64,000 nucleotides of DNA from Azadirachta indica (GCA_022749755.1 CM040440.1:18711269-18775268), one strand, 5' to 3'; counted from the first letter of the stretch, positions 13,814 to 26,370 are shown. Notes: generated from the letters alone by a model not told the origin. A program made the numbers and translations.

Positions 13814-15292
13814 ATGTGCTTTATTAAGAGTCTATATCATCTCCATCTTCCTTTGTTGAAGTTTGAACATAATCTGTATCCACCAATGAGAGCAATTCCA
13901 CAGCTTAACAGCACAGCTGACAGAATCATTTTTTTCTTAACAAACTGCAATTCTCCCATACACATTCACCAGATTCAAACCCAACTCATCCTCCAAAACT
14001 TCCACTACAACACCACGGTTGCCTCCCACTTTATAAGTGCTTGCCAGTCTCTGAACCTTTTAAACACAGCCCACCTGCTCCTCACCCAACTCCACAAACC
14101 CCATTTCTTCACTTGCAACTCTCTCATTAAAGCATTCTCTCATTCTTTAATTCCTCAGGTTCCTTACTCAATATACAGCCACATGCTTAAAAACTCTGTT
14201 TTGCCTAACAACTACACCTTCCCTTTTGTGCTCAAGTCTTTATCCGACTTTAAGGAGTTTAAACAAGGCCAAACGATTCATACCCATGTTATAAAATTAG
14301 GTCATTTTAATTATATTTATGTCCAGAATTCATTATTGAATGTGTATGCATCGTGTCATGACGTGAATCTGTGTCGGAAAGTGTTTGATGAAATGTCTCA
14401 AAGAGATGTTGTCTCGTGGACGGTGTTGATAATGGGGTATAGGAGTGTTAAAAAGTATGATGATGCGTTGATTGCTTTCGAGCAAATGCAATATGCAGGT
14501 GTGGAGCCTAATCGTGTAACGATGGTGAATGCATTGGCTGCGTGCACAAGTTTCGGAGCTGTTGAAATGGGTGTGTGGATACATGATTTTATCAGGAGGC
14601 GAGAGTGGGAAGTGGATGTGATTTTGGGGACTGCTTTGATTCATATGTACGGAAAATGTGGAAGGATTGAAGAAGGACTAAGGGTTTTCCAAGGCATGAA
14701 AGAGAAGAATGTATTTACGTGGAATGCAGTTATTAAAGGGCTTGCTCTTGCCAAGAGTGGGCAGGATGCAGTTTGGTGGTTTAATAAGATGGAACAAGAA
14801 GGCTTTAAGGCTGATGAAGTGACATTGGTTGGCGTGCTCTGTGCTTGTAGCCACTCAGGTTTGGTTGATATTGGCCGAGAGATTTTTAGTTCATTGATTC
14901 ATGGGAAGTATGGTTTTGCACCTGGTATCAATCATTATGCATGTATGATTGACCTATTTGCACGAGCTGGTTATATTGAAGACGCTTTCAAGTTAATAAC
15001 AGAAATGCCATTTGGACCTACAAAGACCATGTGGGGATCGTTGCTTGCTGGTTGCAGAGATCAGGGAAATATGGAACTGAGTGAGTTGGTTGCGAAGAAG
15101 CTTTTAGAACTGGAGCCAGATAATAGTGCTTACTATGTTGTGTTATCTAATTTGTATGCAGAACTGGGAAGATGGAGTGATATGGAAAAAGTGAGGGAAA
15201 TGATGAAAGAGAGGGGACTGAAGAAGGCTCTGGGTTCTAGTTTTGTAGAATTGGAACCCCAAGAACATTTTTATGAGCTATTAGTACCATAA
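13814..15292 (+). CDS. Pentatricopeptide repeat protein, PLS class with E domain
   Basis: An intronless 492-aa ORF, typical of plant PPR genes. Repeats run from about residue 85 to 400 with recognisable units such as FTCNSLIKAFSHS, YVQNSLLNVYASC, DVVSWTVLIMGYRS, GTALIHMYGKCGRIEEGLRVF and NVFTWNAVIKGLA. An E-type extension follows (MWGSLLAGCRDQGNMELSEL, then YYVVLSNLYAELGRWSDMEK) and ends GSSFVEL. There is no DYW domain, so editing deaminase activity would have to come from a partner. Such proteins bind organellar RNA and usually specify one or a few C-to-U editing sites; the target cannot be read here. The start could be Met1 or Met25 (13886); the stretch before the first repeats is consistent with organelle targeting. 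It begins only 68 bases after the tRNA gene, so its leader must be short or overlap the tRNA. No lesion. Confidence 0.93.
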   Translation: MCFIKSLYHLHLPLLKFEHNLYPPMRAIPQLNSTADRIIFFLTNCNSPIHIHQIQTQLILQNFHYNTTVASHFISACQSLNLLNTAHLLLTQLHKPHFFTCNSLIKAFSHSLIPQVPYSIYSHMLKNSVLPNNYTFPFVLKSLSDFKEFKQGQTIHTHVIKLGHFNYIYVQNSLLNVYASCHDVNLCRKVFDEMSQRDVVSWTVLIMGYRSVKKYDDALIAFEQMQYAGVEPNRVTMVNALAACTSFGAVEMGVWIHDFIRRREWEVDVILGTALIHMYGKCGRIEEGLRVFQGMKEKNVFTWNAVIKGLALAKSGQDAVWWFNKMEQEGFKADEVTLVGVLCACSHSGLVDIGREIFSSLIHGKYGFAPGINHYACMIDLFARAGYIEDAFKLITEMPFGPTKTMWGSLLAGCRDQGNMELSELVAKKLLELEPDNSAYYVVLSNLYAELGRWSDMEKVREMMKERGLKKALGSSFVELEPQEHFYELLVP

Positions 15293-17504
15293 GTCCCATA
15301 TCATTTGCATGCACAAAGAGAGTAACCTGCTTTCTTGAAATGTGCTGTTTTTATAGTTATATTGACGTGAAGCAAGGGTGATCAAAATTGTTAATATATT
15401 ACAAAAGGGGCCTAGTTCTTTCTGCCTTCTTGGCCTCAAGCAGATCAGCTACTCCTTGTAGTACAAGACTGATGGACTGATCAAATTATCTAATCATCTT
15501 TCATCATAATACATCAGAGCCCCTTCAGTTCCCTCTTGTCACTCTCTAGAGGAAAGCAAAGCAACATATTAACTTATCTAACCAAAGAAGCCTACAACTT
15601 TTTGCATACTATTGGCATTTAGAGTTTCTCAGGTAAAAGGTACTCCACATTTTCAGATTATAATTTAAGTGTATATAATACTGATGTTGAGTTGTTATGC
15701 TTTGTCAACCTAAAAATCAGTTAACATTATTCAATTTTTCTAATTTGGCCTTACTTGTCTGTTGCAAATAGGAAACACCAAAACTTTTGAAAATTACTGT
15801 TTGCTTATCTAGAAATAAGGTCTTGGATCTAGTAATTAGTAGGTCTTTCGTATTTAACTCAGCTAGCAGACTCTCATGGCTCTATACCATAGCTGCTTCT
15901 CAGCCTTGCCGATCATTGGCTTTATAGCAGTCCCACATCATCTTTGAAGTTGCTGGTCAAACTGGCGAGCCCTCTCCATATAATTTGATAGAATGACCGT
16001 CTGCTTTTCTAGGCTTTCTTCTGAGTCCATTTGTCAGCATAACACAGGCAATATGTTGCATCACCACCCTTAATGTGCATAGTAGCTTGAAAATTTTACC
16101 AAAAGATTTTAACCTGTCTTCGAGAAATGAAACTCGACCAAATGTCTAGATCAGCCAAATATAAGGTAAAAAAAGAATACTAGGCTGTTTCATTGGTAAA
16201 GGTGCACATCACACCCGGTTTTTCAGATTAGCTGTCAATTTGGCTTTTGAGGATGAAGATCCACCGAGTCCTAGTTAGTTGAAGGATGCATTTATAGTGA
16301 GAAATGAAATATTATTCGTTGCACTTGCTTTCATGTCAACCAAAAACGCAATCTGAAGGTCTTTTTTTCTTAAGAGTGAAAACTTACATTTTAGAATTTT
16401 GAGAGAACATCTCCAAGTATATTCATCACAGCCATCATCCGGAAGAGGTTGTGAGTTTACTATGAAGAATTGATAAGATTTACTGGGAACTTTTTGTATC
16501 TGAAATGAAACCATCAAAAAGGGACAGTTGTCTGAGTTGATTTGGTATTATGATTTTATAACTGTAAAAATACTTATATTTTGCTTTCTAAAAATTGATT
16601 AAACAGAGGGCACTGAACTAGGAAGTGCGTTCATAGTCCTGTAGAATACGAGCATGGACATGTTTATGATATGATCCATTAACATGACAAGTCCCCCTTT
16701 TTATTTGCATGATGAGAAAGATCAAATCAGCAGAATGTTCAAATTATCTTGACTGTGCTCAAACCAGTAGTGATTTCATGCCTGCGGGAGGTTTGCTTTT
16801 GTGGATATTATTGTTGATGGATATTTATTGCACTTGCAGCACAAACGCTCTGATGAGAGAAGCCGTGTTATCGAATAAAATTTGATGATCATACATCACT
16901 GTCCTTAGAAATGGACTTAAATAATTCATTAGCACCATCAGTCAGATATCAGGTATTTAACACTCCTTGTCAAAAGATGAGTTTGAAATGCACTCAACCC
17001 AGAATAGATTGATAAGGAATCGATTTATTTATCTCGGTTTCATTCGCGTGTCACCTTATTAAGATTTAAATAATTCTTGATGATTAGAGTACAGTTGTTG
17101 CATACATGGTCAAATCTTGGAACAAACGTCACTTCTTGCTCCTGCTTGCATGCTGGACAAACATCTTGTTACGTTCTAGTGGGAGTTCTTGCCGTCCACT
17201 GTCTTGCATGTGAGTAACTAAAAGAATTCAGTATAAGACACATTAAATTTCATGAACAGCTAATTTATTTCAAACTTTATACTATTACAGTAGACAACAG
17301 CTAAGTGCAGACTTCAGTCTTCAACTTCCAGGTGGACAATGAAAACAATTTTGCTGGAACACAAAAGCAGCATGAGTTGAAAAAGCCTCAAAACTCGAGG
17401 AGAATATTGAGGACCAACATCAAAGTGAAATACAAAGTCGGAAACCAAAACACTATGTTTTATGCAAGAAAAGTGGCCATCGAGTAGTAAGCATGGCTGA
17501 ACCT
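15293..17504. other. Intergenic region, no supported gene
   Basis: Presumed 3' UTR of the PPR gene, then about 2 kb of even-composition DNA with only short open frames on either strand, none resembling a known protein. The last 100-200 bases should be the 3' UTR of the minus-strand GST. Confidence 0.5.
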
Positions 17505-18390
17505 TCACTTGTTGTTTGCCATAGCAAGGACCTTAGCCCAGGCTGGTCTTGATGTTATATCTGCTACCCATGCGCTAACATGAGGGCGTGCATCAAACAG
17601 TTTTTTGACTTGTGTCTTCATCAATAAATTTAGATTAGGGAGGTGATGCAGATCAGTCAAAGTGAAGCAGTTACATGCCAAGTACTTGGATTGAGACAAA
17701 CGAGCCTCATAAACATCCAAAACCTTGGCTAGCTTAGCTTCATTTTCCTCAACAGCAGCTGTATCTGTATTCGTGCCAAACATCGGCTTAAACACTAACT
17801 CCCAGTTGAGCTTTGATGCCGGAGGGTCGAACTGGTGTGCCTCCACCTCCTTCCATACCAATAGCGGGGCAATCGGTTGGCCTGGGCACTCTAACTCGGT
17901 GCCCTTGTTGGCAAACTCATGAGCAATGTATTGAGTGATTGCTCTTGATTCTGCATATTAAATATTGAGCCATGTTAAGTACCAACTAAGGAACTTCATT
18001 AAATTTTGAAGTGCGCAGAATGTACACTGAGCGTTTGAACTTTACCAAAGAGCTTCTGATCTCCATGTTCAAAAGCTGGAACTTGACCAAATGGCTGCAT
18101 CATCAACCAGATAAATCTTCTTTAGATTTCAAGCAGAAAATCACATAAACGGAAGCCAAACATAAAAGGGTTTTCTTTTTTTCTTTTTTTTTTTGGTTGC
18201 ACATAATTACGAAGAGTTGAACTTCCTACTCTATACTTACATTGAGAGAAAGGTATGGCTCCTTCTTGTGTTCACCAGTCCTCATATCTACGGGAACAAA
18301 CTCAAATTCGAGCTCTTTCTCGTAAAGGCATGCAAAAACTCGCTGAGCGGCTGTTGAGAAAACAGATCCATGGACCTTGATGGCTGCCAT
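17505..18390 (-). CDS. Phi-class glutathione S-transferase, copy 1 (intact)
   Basis: Three exons, 18390-18241, 18094-18046 and 17950-17505 (150, 49 and 446 nt), give 214 aa. The thioredoxin-fold domain begins [18 protein letters not shown]. Ser12 is in the position of the catalytic Ser that activates glutathione in this class. Then come the glutathione-site blocks [24 protein letters not shown] and [12 protein letters not shown]. The helical C-terminal domain carries [31 protein letters not shown] and [17 protein letters not shown]. Length and exon phases are standard for plant GSTFs. The enzyme conjugates or reduces electrophiles and peroxides in the cytosol, or acts as a ligand carrier; the substrate is not predictable. 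First of four copies in tandem, all on the minus strand. Confidence 0.95.
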
Positions 18391-18462
18391 CTTTTTCCTG
18401 CTACTTTACGGAGCTAAACTGTTAGGGAGAAGTTGATGGTGGTGATAGCCGGATGTGCCAGA

Positions 18463-18470
18463 ATTTATAA
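18463..18470 (-). promoter_or_regulatory. TATA box of GST copy 1
   Basis: TTATAAAT on the minus strand, 73-80 bases upstream of the ATG, giving a short leader. Confidence 0.6.
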
Positions 18471-19519
18471 GCTTGGGTGTGCAATTTTTTCACGTTTCCA
18501 AGTTCTAGAATGCTCTATTATTTCTTTTAGAAAAATAAATAAAAAATAAATCAGTAGCGCTGTCGACTGAGTCGGTGGATTCCTACTCCAATTTCGAAAA
18601 ATCTTTTAAAAAAGAAATACCGAGTCAAAAGTTGTTAACCATTTTATTTTTTTTTAGTCTGTTTGATTTCTTTCATTATTATGGTGTTCATTTAGCATAT
18701 TCTAGAGTTGAAACTATGTGGTCACACGTCACGGCGCACGACTCCGGGTCCCACAGCCAGCCCAAAAGTTTAGTATGGAACGTGTAGTTGAAAAGTCAAA
18801 AGAAGAGTTAGATAATTAGGGTCGTATCGGTCGGCCTGAAATTTCGTTCACATCAATTTGCGGGAATACTTTACTCTGTACCCTTGTCGTTTATCAAATA
18901 AATTGTTATTAGACAGATGCCAACAATTAAATGAATTTTTTATATAAATATAATTGAAAAAAATAATAAAAATAATATGGATAAAAAATTCAAAGCTACA
19001 TAAATGTGACACACAAATATTTGTTTTATTTAATGCCTATGATTGAAAAAGGGATCAATAAATAAATAAATAAATAAATAAACGTATAATTATTAAGCGT
19101 TATGCCATGCCGTAGTAGTTACCGCGCTTTGAGGGCGGAGACGAACCGGAACCTCGCTTTTGAGATTTTTTCAATTTTATATTTTATTTTTATCTTTTCA
19201 TGGGAATTGATTTAGTTATCAATTGGCATGGCATTCGGACGAAGGACATAAACTCGACAATAGTTCTATAATTCTTATTTTATAATTACCTTGTACTAAC
19301 AAATTGAAAAATATTGTGAATCGGATAACATTTGAATGTCGAAGGGAATATGCTCAGTAGCGAAATAAGAAAATCTAATGCCTATCATTTAAAAAAAAAA
19401 AGAAAATTTCATAGGAATCAAATTTTTTTATTTCATTACTTCCAAAATTCACTACTTAAGCGAAAGTTTGAAATCGAGATAAGAGAAATTGATAGATATT
19501 CTCTTGATATTTGAAATAA

Positions 19520-20195
19520 TAAATACATATTTTTTAAATTATTATTCAGTCAGAAAAATAATTATTTTATCTTTATATAATAATTAACCATTTTAACTCA
19601 ATTATTACTACATAATAACCAATATATTTTTCTAATTTATTTTTTGATAATTATTTATTTAAAATATTTTTGATAATTAGTCTCTAAATTATTATTAATA
19701 TTTTCAATAATTTTATTATCATTATATTAATAATATTCAATGTTTTTCGAAAATATTTGATTGTAAATTTTACAAATTATTCAAATTATTTTATTTATAA
19801 ATTAATGGAGTTATGTATAAATTATATAAATATTTCCAAAATTATAAATAACATAATTCATATAATTCAAATATTATTTAGATTTTATTTTAATTGATTG
19901 TGTTATAAATTAAGAATATTTGGTTATAAATTGCACAAATTATTTAGGTTATTTTATTTAATGTATAATTTATATAATTATTCTCCAAATTATAAATGAT
20001 ACAAACAATTAAAATAGATTTAAAGCAATATTTGAATTTTATGAATATATTATTTATAACATTTTTGATATATAAATTCTAAATATTCAATATGACATAT
20101 TTATTCATTAAAAATATTCATAAAATATAAATAATATCATTCATATCATTCAAATATTATTTAAATTTTATTTTAGTTGATTTTTTGTTATAAAC

Positions 20196-20232
<37 letters not shown>

Positions 20233-20445
20233 TTAAAATATTAATAATAATTTGAAGACTAATTATTAAAAATATTTAAATATATAATTATTAAAAAATA
20301 ATTTATAAGAATATATTAGTTATTATGTATTAATAATTTAGTCAAAACAATTAATTAATATGTCTTTTAAATGTATAAAAATAAAATAGTTATTTTTTAT
20401 AATTATAAAATAATTTAAGAAAATATCATTTTAAGAAAATATCAT
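19520..20445. mobile_element. AT-rich element with long terminal inverted repeats (MITE or foldback-like)
   Basis: The left arm (about 19520-19720) and the reverse complement of the right arm (about 20225-20445) run in parallel for roughly 200 bases. Shared blocks include acataataac...aatatatt, the ataattatttatttaaa type stretch and aattagtctctaaattatta/aattagtcttcaaattatta. The centre contains two related direct repeats near 19840-19915 and 20125-20195, each with ttcaaatattattta. There is no ORF. Exact ends and target duplication could not be fixed because the flanks are also AT-rich. Confidence 0.55.
20197..20233. repeat. (AAT)n microsatellite
   Basis: About twelve uninterrupted AAT/ATA units inside the inverted-repeat element. 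Confidence 0.9.
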
Positions 20446-20952
20446 TTTATTTGACCCGAATATATAAAAAAATTTGTCTGTTACTCAAAACGCGAGGAGG
20501 AATCAATCAATTTTGCTCGAGATAATTATAACAACAAAGAGGATACGAAAATAATGAAAATGAAGTGAGTTTCAAAGAAGACGTGGGGCCGTCAGGGCGA
20601 TGGGCCCTAGGGGGCCTAGAGGGGCCCGCTATCAATATCATCCGCAGACTCTCCTGGTCTTGTCATCTAATCAATAGATACTTCTAGTGGGTCCTGTGGA
20701 ATAGAAGCGAACATGGGCCGGATTTCACACATAAAGAGCTTGCTTTTGTTTTAGGTTGTTATGAATCATTGCATGCGACTACCACGACGAATTAACAGTT
20801 CAACCGTACATGCGATACATTTATGGCAAGGCAACGCAAAACAAATATCAACAGTGCGTCATTCAATTTTATTTAATTTAATAAAACATCGACCTACCAA
20901 ACAGATTGTGTATCATTAATTATCAATTTATTAGCAAAACAATTAGAAGAAC

Positions 20953-21816
20953 TCATCTTGCTGGGCCCTGTTTTTCTTGAGCCATTTTCACCCCTGAGGC
21001 CTAAGCGGGTCGACCTAGTATGGAGGTGCACCAGGCACTAACATGGGGCCGCTCATCAAAAAGGCGCTTCACCGGTGTGATCATTTGGTAATACAAGTTA
21101 GGGAGGTGAACTTATGACGTCCTAAATACTTGGAATCTTTCAGCCTCTCTTCATATACATCCAAAACCTTAGCAAGCTCTGCTTCCATTTCTGCCACTAC
21201 AGTTTTGTCTGTTGGCAAACCGGTTTTTGGCTTGTATACAAGCTCTTGTATGAGCTTAGATGCTGTTGGTTCGAATTCATTATCCTCAACGTCGATCCAC
21301 GCTGCCGCTGTACCTTGTAGCTTGGGTGGTTCCTCGTACACTTGCTCGTTTCCTGCTTTTGGGTAATGATGTGATATGAACCGCATGATTGCCCTAGATT
21401 CTGTAGTTCAAATTAAAAGCATTATTATATTTGAAAATTTCATATTTCATAATGTCAAAAGCAGCAAGTTATTGGAGATGATATCTTTATTAGGTCTTAC
21501 CAGAGAGAATCATGTCATCGTCCAGAAACACTGGAACCTCACCGAAGCGCTATTGCAAGTTTAATTTCCAGGCAAAAGCAAATAAACAAATATGATAATT
21601 AGCAAATAATAATAAGAGAGAGACACTCCATTGAAAAGCTATAGAGAAAAGTTCAGGGGAGATTACATTTAGAGACAGGAAGGCTTCCTTTAAGTGGTCA
21701 CCGGCCTTGAGATCAACGGGTATGAACTCAAAATCGACTTCATGCTCGAATATTGAAGCTAAGACTCGCATTGTAGCTGCACAATCAAGGGCTCCACATA
21801 CTTTGTTAACGACCAT
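20953..21816 (-). pseudogene. Phi-class glutathione S-transferase, copy 2 (disrupted)
   Basis: Exons 1 and 2 are intact (21816-21667 and 21549-21501; 150 and 49 nt, the same sizes as in copy 1) with good splice sites. Exon 3 starts at 21400 with ESRAIMRFISHHYPKAG. In exon 3 the reading frame breaks just after SKYLG: the residues normally reading (G/A)D.FTLADL are missing and the frame shifts, so the predicted protein stops at 21081. The lost frame resumes as HLPNLYYQM...RLFDERPHVSAWCTSILGRPA and then meets a TAG where family members have Trp. The position of the catalytic Ser is Cys (Cys12). The TATA box is intact, so a truncated transcript or protein of about 165 aa is possible. I call it a pseudogene from the two independent lesions. 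Confidence 0.85.
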
Positions 21817-21920
21817 TATTATTAGTTTTTTCCTCAGGTCAATAAAATTAAATCTAGCGTACTCTGTGTGTGTGTGGCGATTTGGCGCCGCTGATGGCTT
21901 GAGGGCTCATACATGTAACT

Positions 21921-21929
21921 ATTTATAGA
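21921..21929 (-). promoter_or_regulatory. TATA box of GST copy 2
   Basis: CTATAAATA on the minus strand about 105 bases upstream of the ATG. It is a near-perfect plant TATA box even though the gene behind it is broken. Confidence 0.6.
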
Positions 21930-23676
21930 CGCCATCGCCTAATTTCTTTTTTACTTTTCTTTTTATTATGCATATACTCTTTTGTTTTTAATAAACTTTT
22001 CATTCATTCCAATAAAAAATGCAATGTGAAGGAATTTTAGAGAGTTTATGCAAAGGATTATTCATACGTATATAAATTTTTACATATATCCCTCTTAATA
22101 TAAATTAATTTGTTATATAGTGTTTTATTATCTAACATTTCTTTTATTTTTAATTTCAAAAATAAAAAGAAAATAAATTATATAAAGTATGTGACAATTT
22201 ATATTATTAGTAGATTAATAATATGTATAAATAGTTTGTATAATGCTTAACCTACGTGGAATTATATAAAAATAAAAAAAAAATACTTGATAATAATAAC
22301 TCAGTAGACTTTTTAATAATGTTTTTATCTTCATTAAACACCCTGCACTTACTTATTTAACGTGGACTGTTGGTAGAAAAAGAAAATATATGCTAATGTC
22401 TAAAGTAACCCCTGCCGACAATGGATTCTTAGTAGCAATTAACCATTTCCATTAGAATTGAATACAATTAACAATTTTTAAGAATGGTTATTTTCATTTT
22501 TCATGTTATAAATGTGTTGGATGGATTAATTTGAAACGTGAACTTAAATAATTGAGCGAGAAGCATTTCACGGCTATCAACTTTGCCCGAATATGTAAGT
22601 TATAATACAAAGTACTGTCACTTCTATTAATTGCTGTAGCCTACTCTATCATAACAGGGATAAAGATACGAATTTTATACATGATTAAACAAAACTAAAA
22701 CAAAGTAATATTAGTATGAGAAAGAGAGAATCCCATTGAATTGAATGGATAGAAGTTCTATCATATAAAAAATATAGGTTATGTACAATTAATATTATCA
22801 CATCTCTGGCAAACATTATTCATCGCACGTGTTGAGAATACGAATACTTAAAGTGAAATAAATATTGTTGATGAAGTGGCTATGTGAGCTGATGGAGCCA
22901 AAAGGATGCTATTCTATTCGTGCATTAATAATAGCGAATTACACAGTTATTATTAATTATTACCTGCGTAAGAAGCAAATTAAAATTACTTGCATATATA
23001 ATTAAAGCTCGTAAGTGTAATGGTCCCATATCTGTCTAAGGCGGGCAAACATGTTCGATCGAGTTCACATGTAGTGTTTCATGGAAATTAATTGTGATGA
23101 ATTATAAATCTCAATCACTGGCAACATTGATGTATCATATTAATTTGACTGTGATGATGTCTCTGTGAAATATAAAACAAGCTTGTTGATGATGAATGCC
23201 GAGGACGTTGTTGGCCCCCAGCTACTTTAAGCTGCTGTCTACGTTAAAATGTCGAGCTTGAGAGTGTGAATGGTGATACTCGAGAAACCGATCAATGATG
23301 TGCAATAGCTTCTTTCTAATGCAATTTTCATGGATGACAATTGACAAAACACACCAAGACCAAATTAGAAATTATATATATATATATATATATAAATCGA
23401 TAACTTTATATTTTTATATATAAATTTATAATTATTTGTAACTAGTTAAAATTTATATATTTTTAATGAATAAAATTAAATTTAAAATATACATTAATTA
23501 TATATTAATTATATGTGTTAAATTTAATATCATTTATTAGAAGTATATAAATTTAACAATTTACAAATAATGTAAATATATATATAAAAATATAAGATCA
23601 TTAATCCTTTGCCAATATATATATATATATATATATAACTAATTTTCTCCTCCTCCTCTTCTTCTTCTTCTTCTTC

Positions 23677-23738
<62 letters not shown>

Positions 23739-24279
23739 AATTACTTGGGTTAACTTGAAGCTAATAATTTCAATCGAGGCCTGCCTCGTATTTCACTTCA
23801 AAAATTGAAGTTTCTTTGAAAATGAGCTTCCAAGATTAGTGAATTGTCTTACTGATCGGTGCTTTATGTTTTTTCAGTCAATAATAAAAATGGTCACTTA
23901 CAAATATGTAATTAACACATCTGCATTATTTTTATTTCTATTTCTATTAAATCACTGGTATTAATTGCTAAATATTGGAGTTCTCGATTTATATGATTGA
24001 TGCCCGGTCCATGTGATCGACGGCAGATCTGTACCAATTTTCAAGTTCAATAGTTATAGCTTCAATTATTAATTTGTTGATACTTTTAATTAAGGGAATT
24101 CACAGATATATATTCCCTAAGCTCTGGCGAAAAACCATTAGTCCCACTTGACTGAGTAATGATTAATTTCTTTTCAGCTTGACATAGCTAGCTTTTGCAA
24201 AAGGCAGAACCACAGAAGCATGATATATAGTTTAAACTACTTAATGTAATTATAACCCTAGCCTAATCAAGCTTGAGCT
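21930..24279. other. Intergenic DNA between GST copies 2 and 3
   Basis: No gene supported on either strand. It is AT-rich, with (TA)n tracts near 23374-23393 and 23614-23636 and a large compound microsatellite at 23650-23738. Confidence 0.55.
23650..23738. repeat. Compound (CTC)n(CTT)n(ATT)n microsatellite
   Basis: A run of CTC units passes into about eight CTT units and then about twenty uninterrupted ATT units. Confidence 0.95.
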
Positions 24280-25115
24280 TTAATTGCGTTTCATCTCGAG
24301 CACTTTTGCCCACGCAGGTCGAGCAAGAATCTCAAAGCGCCACGCATTCACGTGAGCACGAGACTGAATAAGCTTTGCAGGTTTGGGAGATGAAGTACAT
24401 CAGGAGTAATGGTGCAATCGTCAGATGCCAAGCACTTGAATTTCGAGAGCCTGGCCTCATATACATCAAGAACTTTGGCCAGTATGGCTTCGGCTTCGGC
24501 TTCGGCTTCAGCCACTACGCTTTCATCGGGAGTCAAGCCTTTTTGCGGCTTGCTGAGCAACTCAGAAATCAATGTTAGTGCCTGCGGCTCAAACTTGTGA
24601 TCGTCGACGTCAATCCAGTTGGCCACTATAGCTTGTTTCTTGGTATATATCCCAGTAAATGAGCTCTTCTCCTATTCATGGGCCATCGATCTCATGGATC
24701 GAGTTCAATTTTTAATTGTTAGCTAAAAACAGCTAGCTTGTAACATATAAAGGGGTACACTACGCATACATATGAATGATATATATGATTTGTTTAACAA
24801 ATCACTTGAGGTCTCCATCCTCGAACACTGGAACTTGGCCAAAAGGCTGCACATTCAATGGAAAATAATTATACAGACAAGTATATTGTATATTAATTAT
24901 TAAGCTGTTCAGCTTTAATTATTTGAATTTAAATTGAGGAAGTGAATGGAATTAATAAACTTACACTCATGGCAAGAAACGGTTTCTTGGTGTGCTCTCC
25001 GGCTTCAATATCAATGGGAACGAAGTCAAAGGGGAGATCATGCCCAAAGAGGCACGCCCCAAAACCTTCAAGGTTGCTGGTGGGGTGAGGCTACCGTAGA
25101 CTTGCTGATTGCCAT
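24280..25115 (-). pseudogene. Phi-class glutathione S-transferase, copy 3 (heavily disrupted)
   Basis: All three exons are recognisable and all are broken. Exon 1 (about 25115-24966): ATGGCAATCAGCAAG is followed by a one-base loss, the frame moves again near GRASLG/CLFGHD, and the end reads PFDFVPIDIEAGEHTKKPFL. Exon 2 (about 24849-24806): PFGQVPVFEDGDLK is followed at once by TGA. Exon 3: AHE is followed by TAG where Tyr is expected. The middle (ANWIDVDDHKFEPQA through [13 protein letters not shown]) is open and includes an Ala-Glu repeat AEAEAEAEA. A deletion after HLPNLQ shifts the frame, and the tail AHVNAWRFEILARPAW ending in TAA lies in another frame. Clearly dead as a gene. Confidence 0.92.
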
Positions 25116-25909
25116 GATTAGATCGATCGGATGTGAAACTTATATTGTTACATTACCAGTTTTATAGAGCGCAGAAGCCAAAACTGAACTATTAAAGAAG
25201 CTAAGTAATAAGGTGGGCCCAGCGGAGAATAGAATCAACGTCGTGATGTATCATATCATGCATTTTAAATACCAAAGCCTGTGTAAGTGTGCAGCGGGGG
25301 TGATGATGCGTCGTGTTGTTGATTGCATAGAATTTAAATGGACGAGCTAATGGGCTCAGTTTAATCATGCAGTTGGTGATTGTAGTAGTGATATACTAAT
25401 GGGCGTGATTAACTGGAATGCAGTTGGGTCGGATGATCTAATTTTGCAAATGTTATTCCCGATTCTCAGGTCTAAACTGAAGTCATTTAACAACTCTTAC
25501 CATTTGTTTATTTTCTCATTTCACTCCAACGAAATAGCCATGCACTTCCAAATCAAAGGAAATAAATAGGAACATGGTAAGTGGACAACACCTGCGCTTT
25601 TAATGATGTGACACTGCTCATGGGCTTATTACTACATGCATGAGTTGTGTCGCTTTGTGTAAGGCCCGATTGCTAACTACTCTCCACATTAATTTGTATT
25701 CACTTTAATTTCAGCCTACTTAAACAGCTAGCCATATCTAAATTCATTTAAAATTAAAGAAATTGTGAGAAAAAAAAAAAATCACCGATGTTTTTCTAAT
25801 TTATTCCATTACATTAATTGAAGGCAAAAAAGAAAAGGACAGAAGCAACTTGTAGAAATCATTTGTGTTACATATAAGAGTTTAGAGCTGGCCAATCCAC
25901 ATATTAATT
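25116..25909. other. Intergenic DNA between GST copies 3 and 4
   Basis: About 800 bases without open frames of interest. The part near 25800-25909 is likely the 3' UTR of copy 4. Confidence 0.5.
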
Positions 25910-26370
25910 TCATTTATCACCAAAATTCATGCCCTCAGCTACTTTATTGAAAGCAGGCCTAGAAGAAATATCCTCCCACCAAGCCTTCACGCGAGGACGT
26001 TCATCCATAACTGAAGCACAAGGAGTCTTCATGAAATAATACGTGTAAGGAAGATGGTGCAAATCAGCCAAGCTGTAAAAATCCCCAGCTAGGTACTTGC
26101 TGCTGCTAAGCTTGGCTTCGTACACGTCAAGAACTTTCCCTAGCTTTTCTAAGTTGGCATCAATGATTGTTTGATCGGGTGATTTGCCTTGTATTGGTGC
26201 CACAAAGTATTCATATACAATCGGAGCAATTGCCGGTTGGAATTGCTGGGATTCTACTTCTATCCACACTTTTACCAGCGCAGATTCTTTGAGATCTTGG
26301 TGCCTAATGAGATCGCAGCCTGTTTCTTTGAATTTTTCAGCCACATATGCTGTGATTGCTCTTGATTCTG

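Larger units (their letters stand above)
18471..20952. other. Intergenic DNA between GST copies 1 and 2
   Basis: No gene supported. It holds an AT-rich inverted-repeat element (annotated separately) and, at 20570-20700, a GC-rich patch with gggccctagggggcctaga that I cannot explain. Confidence 0.5.

Noticed and set aside
14333..14644. 103-codon minus-strand frame
   Set aside because: Antisense shadow of the PPR coding region.
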